Assembly (NCBI GenBank): GCA_026770575.1
Contig: MU657317.1
Span: forward strand, 86,658 to 96,785
Source: Pelagophyceae sp. CCMP2097
Lineage: Eukaryota; Sar; Pelagophyceae
Direction of reading: 5' to 3'
Length of the DNA stretch: 10,128 nt
Below the pieces are notes generated by a model, which did no database searches, was not told the DNA's origin, and saw nothing but the letters and a program-made list of their open reading frames with translations. Below are positions 6,029 through 10,128 of the stretch, one piece after another (position 1 is the first letter of the stretch; each line of letters opens with the position of its first letter). The translations under genes were made by a program, and so were the position numbers.

Positions 6029-7934
6029 ATGGAGCATCCGCCGGCGGTCTCTCGACTGCCCGCTCGGCCCCCGGTCGCGACTCTGCGCGCTGACATCGTG
6101 GCCCTGCGCGCTGGAGAAGTCGTGGGCGAGGTGCTCGAGTCGGCCGACACCGTCGAAGCAGATGGCAAACCCTTTTGGGGGGGCGACGAACGCCTCAGGT
6201 CTGAGGTCGTGCGTTTGATCTCCGACGCCGACGAGGAGGCGCGTCGGTTTGTCAGCACGGCCTGCATCGCAGACTTTAACGAAATGGTGCGGCGCGCGAT
6301 CGCCTCGAGCGAATCGCTCCAGTGGAAATGTGCTGACAAGAGGCCTTACAAGCCCAAACGCCGCAAGGCGTGGGCTTGGTGCTTCAACTCGAAACGCGCC
6401 CTGGTGTCGCGACGTCGGTCAACATCCTGCGGCTGTGGCAGCAGCGCTCTTCACCAACCCGAATGCGGCGAATGGCTGCCGCCGCTTGCTCCGTCTTGCG
6501 AAGGAATCGAGGCCGAGTTCGTCGAGGACTACGCTATAGCGGCGGCGCCGGCGTCGCCACCCGCGGCCAGGAAGCGCGACCACGGCGTGCTCATGGGGGG
6601 CGTCGCCGACCAGCAGCGTGGAACGCCTTTGGATAGGCGGCCGGACTGTCGCGTCTCCCGACGGCGGGGCGCGTTGAGTGAAGACAGCGAGGCCGAGATG
6701 GCGAAGCCGCCGCTCGGCGATTGCGGCCCAGGCGCTCCGGACTTCTTTGATCAGCAGCCGCAGCGGTGAGTCCGCGGACCGACGCATCCCGGTGTCCAAT
6801 GTTTCCCGCATGCACAGGCTCGACGGCGGCGACGGTGTGGCGACTCACGACCCCACCGTGCGCACTATGTTCGACGATCCGCGCGACGACGGTGCTATGG
6901 AGCAGCAACGGCCGTGCGTTTTGAGGAATATGCAATGCCGTTGTTCCGAACGCCCGGCTCTGACGCCTCCCGTTGCCCAATGTTTCCCGCATGCACAGGC
7001 TCGAGGGCGCAGCGACCATGGGCGGGCCTTCGGACGATCCGCGCGACGACGGTGCTACGGAGCAGCAACGGCCGTGAAGGTTGCGGCGATCATCGGGGCG
7101 CTAAAGGCGCGCCATGGCACCGCCGCGACGCACCCGCTGCGCAGCGCGCTCGGGTCGCAAGCGGCCGCGGGCGGCACCATCGCCACGCCGACGGTCTCGC
7201 CGCGCAACTCGGCCACGCCGGCTGGGCAGATCGGCGCCAGCGCCGGCGCCAGCGCGCGGGTGAGACGCTCTCCGCCGCCGGCGATTTACAGCAGCATCGC
7301 GGCGCTGCAGGACGACGCCGACCACGCGCACTATCCGTGGGAGAACGCGCCGAGCATCACGGTCGACGGCATCGTGCCCGATGCGTTGGCGTACTACGCC
7401 GCGGCTTTGTCCGACTCTGCTGCTGCCATGGACGTCGAGCGCGCGCCCAACTCCGAACGCAACTGCAGCTTGGATGCCGCGCTCGAAAATGGCGATCTCC
7501 AGTCGCTGACACTCGACGTGCGCGCGGCGCTGTACGGCGGCGTACGGTTACTAGTCGGCGGTGTGCAGGAGGTCCACATCTTCGAGGTCGACCTCCGCAG
7601 ATTCACGGCAGTCGTCGACCTGACGACGCAGGAGAAGGCGTCGTTGCTCTGCGGCGACAACGCTGACGAGGTGTACTCCCGCTGCGAGGTCAGAGTCTGG
7701 CCAGAGCAATGCGCCGCCGCAAAGACGGAGCGGCGCTGGCAGCTGCGCGGCATGTCGTCGTCGAGGCACCTCAACACCCTGCGCGACGTCAAGGGCGCTG
7801 ACCGATCCCCTCAGGTCACTGGGCCCATTTCTGTCTTCGGCACGTTCTCCTTGTGGGTCCAAGACCTCGACGCCGTTTACCGCACCAAACAAAAATACGA
7901 CTTGATGATGTCTGCTCTCTTATTGCGAGTGTAA
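6029..7934 (+). CDS. Gene A: multi-exon protein of unknown family
   Basis: Exon 1 (6029-6765) opens at MEHPPAVSRLPARPP, has an acidic helical stretch (SEVVRLISDADEEARRF) and a basic patch (KRPYKPKRRKAWAW), and hits TGA exactly within a GTGAGT donor (6766-6771). The downstream frame ends at TAA 7932-7934. Its C-terminal 220 residues look well folded (LYGGVRLLVGGVQEVHIFEV, FSLWVQDLDAVYRTKQKYD). Removing introns 6766-6817, 6914-6998 and 7074-7144 joins four exons into 1,698 nt (565 aa) with no internal stop. Removing only the first gives 617 aa, also open. Neither reading shows a family I recognise. The gene is downstream of repeat P copy 1, whose TATA box may drive it. Codon use is GC-rich. Part of exon 1 (about 6370-6530) has odd composition and may hide another intron. 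Confidence 0.6.
6766..6817 (+). other. Gene A intron 1 (52 nt)
   Basis: The donor GTGAGT is canonical. The acceptor is TTTCCCGCATGCACAG. Removal is phase 2 and moves the reading from the frame of exon 1 into the long downstream frame. Without it, gene A stops at 6769. Confidence 0.6.
6782..6916 (+). repeat. Tandem duplication, copy 1 (partner 6963-7076)
   Basis: ACGC-TCCCG, CAATGTTTCCCGCATGCACAG, then GATCCGCGCGACGACGGTGC and GAGCAGCAACGGCCGTG recur at 6963-7076. Copy 2 lacks about 21 bp in the middle. The duplicated unit spans an intron 3' end, a whole putative exon (6818-6913) and the next donor. Confidence 0.85.
6914..6998 (+). other. Gene A proposed intron 2 (85 nt)
   Basis: Donor GTGCGT, acceptor TTTCCCGCATGCACAG, phase 2. 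The acceptor is a duplicate of the intron 1 acceptor. Splicing puts the duplicated exon (6999-7073) in the same frame as exon 6818-6913. Leaving it unspliced is also open, so this is a model. Confidence 0.4.
6963..7076 (+). repeat. Tandem duplication, copy 2 (partner 6782-6916)
   Basis: Copy 2 of the exon-bearing unit. Read from 7000 it gives LEGAATMGGPSDDPRDDGA and TEQQRP, aligned in frame with LDGG...FDDPRDDGAMEQQRP of copy 1. It meets TGA exactly at the GTGAAG that would be its donor (7074). Confidence 0.85.
7074..7144 (+). other. Gene A proposed intron 3 (71 nt)
   Basis: Donor GTGAAG sits at the position homologous to the intron 2 donor. The acceptor is ACCCGCTGCGCAG, phase 2. Splicing restores the C-terminal frame at 7146. 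The donor is weaker than GTGAGT. Confidence 0.35.
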
Positions 7935-8223
7935 TGGTATTGCTTGCTTATAATCTACCCTGGGTGGGGCTGCCCCATAAGGTTGTTTTCCTGTACAATT
8001 GTAAAGCCAGAGACGCGCCCAGACGGTCGCACGTGGGCAGTAAGGACCACAGAGGATGCCCGAAGCATATATCTAGATAATTTAAACTTTGAGAAGGCTC
8101 GTTTGGTGAAAATAGATCGTGTCAAATTTAAATGTCAGAGCAACTTTTGTACAAACTTTTAAGAGCCACCCATTCTCTCGATCAATCCAAAGACAGGAGC
8201 TTACAGACCCTGCCGGTGCCTAC
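7935..8223. other. Gene A 3' flank, no gene seen
   Basis: AT-richer spacer between the gene A stop and repeat P copy 2. It contains TGTACAATTGTA (about 7992-8003), similar to the palindrome beside copy 1, and no AATAAA. Two short open frames show no protein-like pattern. Confidence 0.5.
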
Positions 8224-8797
8224 AAGATGGTTTCGCCAAGAAAGTCAAGTATTTTTTGGGCAAATTTGAGACGGTCCTTCGAGGTACAGTTACCGGGGTC
8301 GCATGCAGCGCGCCGAGACGCCTCCAGTCGTGCCGGGTGAACTTTCCTACGTCTTATATGGGCTGAGAAAATCGATTTGGCGACTTTGGCGAGGGCCGTT
8401 ACCACCCAAGGAGACCTCGGATTTTCGTTCACCCGGCGCCGATGGCCGCGTACGGCCGTGTGTAAGAAGGCTACGTCGAGCAACCACCGAAATACCTGAC
8501 CCAAAAAGCCCGGGACTGTCACCAAAAAGCTACAGTTGGCCCATATTTTTGAAAAATGGGCCGTTTCTTCTCTCTTTTTAAGAAAAGTGGCCGTTTTTTA
8601 GAAACTATGTGGTGTGTGTTTATATAAAAAGGGTGACTATATCTTTCGATCGCTGTAACTTTTGCAAAAGGCGCTCTTTGGTTAAAGTAGAGCTCTGGCG
8701 GATTTTTCCTTGGGGTGCGTGCGCGGCCGCCGGAAGCTCAGCCCAATGCCCACTTTAGTTTTGCCAAAAAAACGCGCAATGCAAAATCAGTTTCTTG
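8224..8797 (+). repeat. 574-bp direct repeat P, copy 2 (promoter and leader)
   Basis: This is the near-identical partner of 5044-5616, 3,180-3,181 bp downstream in the same orientation. It brings the same TATA box, leader ATG and a following GTAAG donor to the front of gene B. Confidence 0.9.
8621..8630 (+). promoter_or_regulatory. TATA box, copy 2, for gene B
   Basis: TATATAAAAA lies 116 bases upstream of the gene B ATG (8746). This allows initiation near 8650 and a short 5' leader. Confidence 0.6.
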
Positions 8798-10128
8798 GCG
8801 TAACCATCTTGTAAGACACCCGTCGTCTCCAAAAAATATAGGGTCAGTCCGTGAGGCGGTAAGGTTTATTACCAAGGCGCCCGATTTAGCTCCGGCCGCC
8901 GCGGCCCCCGTTAAACCTCCGGCCGCCAAGGCGCCCGTGAGCCCCAAGGCCACTCGGGCGGGCACCCGAGGGGGCCAGTCTGCTGCGGCTGCCGCGGAAA
9001 CTCCGATGGGCACCCGAGGGGACCCGTCGTCATCGGTCCTTTTTACTGCGGCGCCCGATTTAGCTCCGGCCGCCGCGGCCCCCGTTAAACCTCCGACCGC
9101 CAAGGCGCCCGTGGGCCCCAAAGCCGCTCGGGCGAGCACCCGAGGGGGGCCGTCTGCTGCGGCCGCCGCAAAGACTCCAATGGGCACCCGAGGGCACCCG
9201 GCGTCTGCGGCCCTTACTGCCGCGGCGCCCGATTTAGCTTCGGCCGCCGGGGCTTCCGCGAAAGCTCCAGCTGCCAAGAAGGCGCCCTTGGGCTCCAAAG
9301 CCGCATCGCCGGGCACCCGAGGGGGGGCGCCTACTGTGGCTGCCGCGAAAACCCCGATGGGCGCCCGAGGGTGCCCGTCACCTGCGGCCTTTATGGGCGC
9401 GGCGCCCGCTTTAGCCCCGGTTGCCGCGGCTCTTGTGAACCCCCCGACCGCCGCGGCGCCTGTGGGCTTCATAGCCGTTTTGGTTCCAGGCCCGCGGCGA
9501 GACGACTATTTTGCGTATCAGGCCCGCCTCCACACAGGCTTGTTCCAGCCCGACGGCGGCTGCTGCCGCACGGTACGGCTTGCTGTCGTCCCGGTCGTTC
9601 CGGTTGGTGCATGACTTACTCCTTGCGCGCAGCCTGGCAGGATCGCCATGTGCTACAAGCACGCGCCTGCCTTTAAGACGGCGTTCGAGGTCTCCGGTGG
9701 CTCCGCCGTGGTGTCGCCTTTAGTCGCGCAAGCGCAGCCGCCCGCGCCGTCCACGCTCGAGGCGCAGTTCGAAGACGTCCGGTGCCGCAACCTCGGTGTC
9801 GCCGAAGAGCTCGCCCGAGTCGCTGCTGCAGCGTCGTTCACGGGCGACTCTGCGAACGCGTTCTTCTCCTCGTTGACGGTCGAGGTCGCCCGCGTCGATG
9901 CTGCGACCGAAGATCTGCGCACCTCGTCGCGCGCGTCCATACAAACTCTGGCCGATAGCGTCGCCAGATCGGAGTCATCGGTGGCATACCTCGAGTCCAC
10001 GACGTGCGCGCAACTGTCCACCATGGAGGACGAGCTCGCGCGGCTCGACAAGCGGCAAGGCGCGGAGGCTGATACCTTGGGCAGGCTCGAGTGCGGCCTC
10101 TTCGAGCAAAGCGAAAGGCTTTCGCAAC
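8746..10128 (+). CDS. Gene B: leader + 58-aa repeats + coiled-coil-like protein, 3' partial
   Basis: Exon 1 (8746-8810) encodes MPTLVLPKKRAMQNQFLGVT and ends at GTAAGA. Splicing intron 8811-8863 joins it in frame to FITKAPDLAPAAAAP. Three units of 58-59 residues (starts 8877, 9051, 9225) and a partial fourth (9402) follow. They are rich in Ala, Pro, Lys and Gly, with cores KAPVxPKA and TPMGTRG. A TGA at 9612-9614 stops the frame, but the same frame reopens at once and stays open to the window edge. A possible 60-nt intron (9573-9632) would remove that TGA. The downstream part (from MCYKHAPAFKTAFEV, ATG 9648) is long, hydrophilic and heptad-like (LARLDKRQGAEADTLGRLE), suggesting a coiled coil. 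No in-frame ATG precedes 9006 unless exon 1 is used. The family is not recognised and structural or scaffold roles are only guesses. At least 423 residues if both introns are removed. Confidence 0.55.
8811..8863 (+). other. Gene B intron 1 (53 nt), candidate introner
   Basis: It starts GTAAGACACCC and ends GCGGTAAG before GTTTATT. Removal joins ATG exon 1 to the repeat-coding frame (phase 2). GTAAG stands at both ends, as a 5-bp target duplication would. The whole sequence recurs inverted at 2653-2709. Confidence 0.5.
8877..9470 (+). repeat. 174-bp tandem repeat inside gene B
   Basis: Units start with GCGCCCGATTTAG at 8877, 9051 and 9225 (period 174). A diverged partial unit starts at 9402 after a 177-bp unit holding one extra Lys codon. 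All period changes are multiples of three, so the reading frame is kept across units. Units 1 and 2 are closest, while units 3 and 4 are more diverged. Confidence 0.9.
9573..9632 (+). other. Gene B possible intron 2 (60 nt)
   Basis: GTACGG...CTTACTCCTTGCGCGCAG, phase 0, length divisible by three, enclosing the TGA at 9612. The donor is not ideal, and another GT at 9585 would also keep frame. The alternative is a true stop, followed by a separate gene starting at the ATG at 9648. Confidence 0.3.

Noticed and set aside
5044..8797. LTR retrotransposon with 574-bp LTRs
   Set aside because: The repeats lack TG...CA ends. No primer-binding site or polypurine tract was seen at the inner edges, and the interior shows no reverse transcriptase, integrase, protease or gag pattern. 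A promoter-bearing duplication fits better.
8738..9472. 244-codon minus-strand ORF
   Set aside because: It is the antisense of the 174-bp Ala/Pro/Gly repeats, where GC-rich periodic sequence keeps several frames open. The plus strand has the promoter, ATG and splice logic.
8715..9614. Gene B starting at GTG 8715
   Set aside because: GTG starts are not expected in a nuclear eukaryotic gene. The ATG at 8746 with a 53-nt intron gives a normal start downstream of the TATA box.

Overview
The window looks like nuclear DNA of a microbial eukaryote, probably a GC-rich alga or a similar protist. The signs are a Pol III-type tRNA 3' end with T-run terminators, TATA boxes of the TATATAAAA type, and reading frames that join cleanly only when short GT-AG introns (about 52-85 nt) are removed. 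I see no ribosome-binding sites and no operon-like packing. I can name no species. The pairing of a CCHC zinc knuckle with an OTU protease domain, very short introns and many repeats is reminiscent of pelagophyte, haptophyte or dinoflagellate genomes, but that is inference.

Left third (1-2650). A tRNA 3' end is cut by the window edge. It is followed by a GC-rich tandem or foldback repeat and three 42-bp tandem units, each centred on an 18-nt palindrome. The rest is a nest of GC-rich repeats: a direct pair at 805-1012 and 1195-1386, an inverted pair at 1022-1195 and 2356-2563, and a direct pair at 569-611 and 2598-2649. Inside this nest lies a broken minus-strand zinc-knuckle/OTU gene with one stop codon, one frameshift and a 3' end lost at a repeat boundary.

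Middle (2650-5040). Two arms of about 236 bp in inverted orientation (2710-2945 and 4283-4518) enclose about 1.3 kb. That interval holds a decayed plus-strand protein gene and a separate near-perfect 119-bp foldback (3883-4001). This resembles an unclassified terminal-inverted-repeat element. A small Cys-rich minus-strand ORF follows.

Right half (5044-10128). Two almost identical copies of a 574-bp sequence (5044-5616 and 8224-8797) each carry a TATA box, then an ATG for a short leader peptide, then a GTAAG donor site just past the repeat. Each copy precedes a plus-strand gene. Gene A (6029-7934) is best read as a spliced gene with a tandemly duplicated symmetric exon (565 aa in that model). 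Gene B (8746 to beyond the window end) encodes a leader, 58-residue Ala/Pro/Lys repeats and a coiled-coil-like region. Its proposed first intron is 53 nt long, and that sequence recurs in inverted orientation at 2653-2709. This makes it a candidate mobile intron (introner). Neither protein family was recognised.
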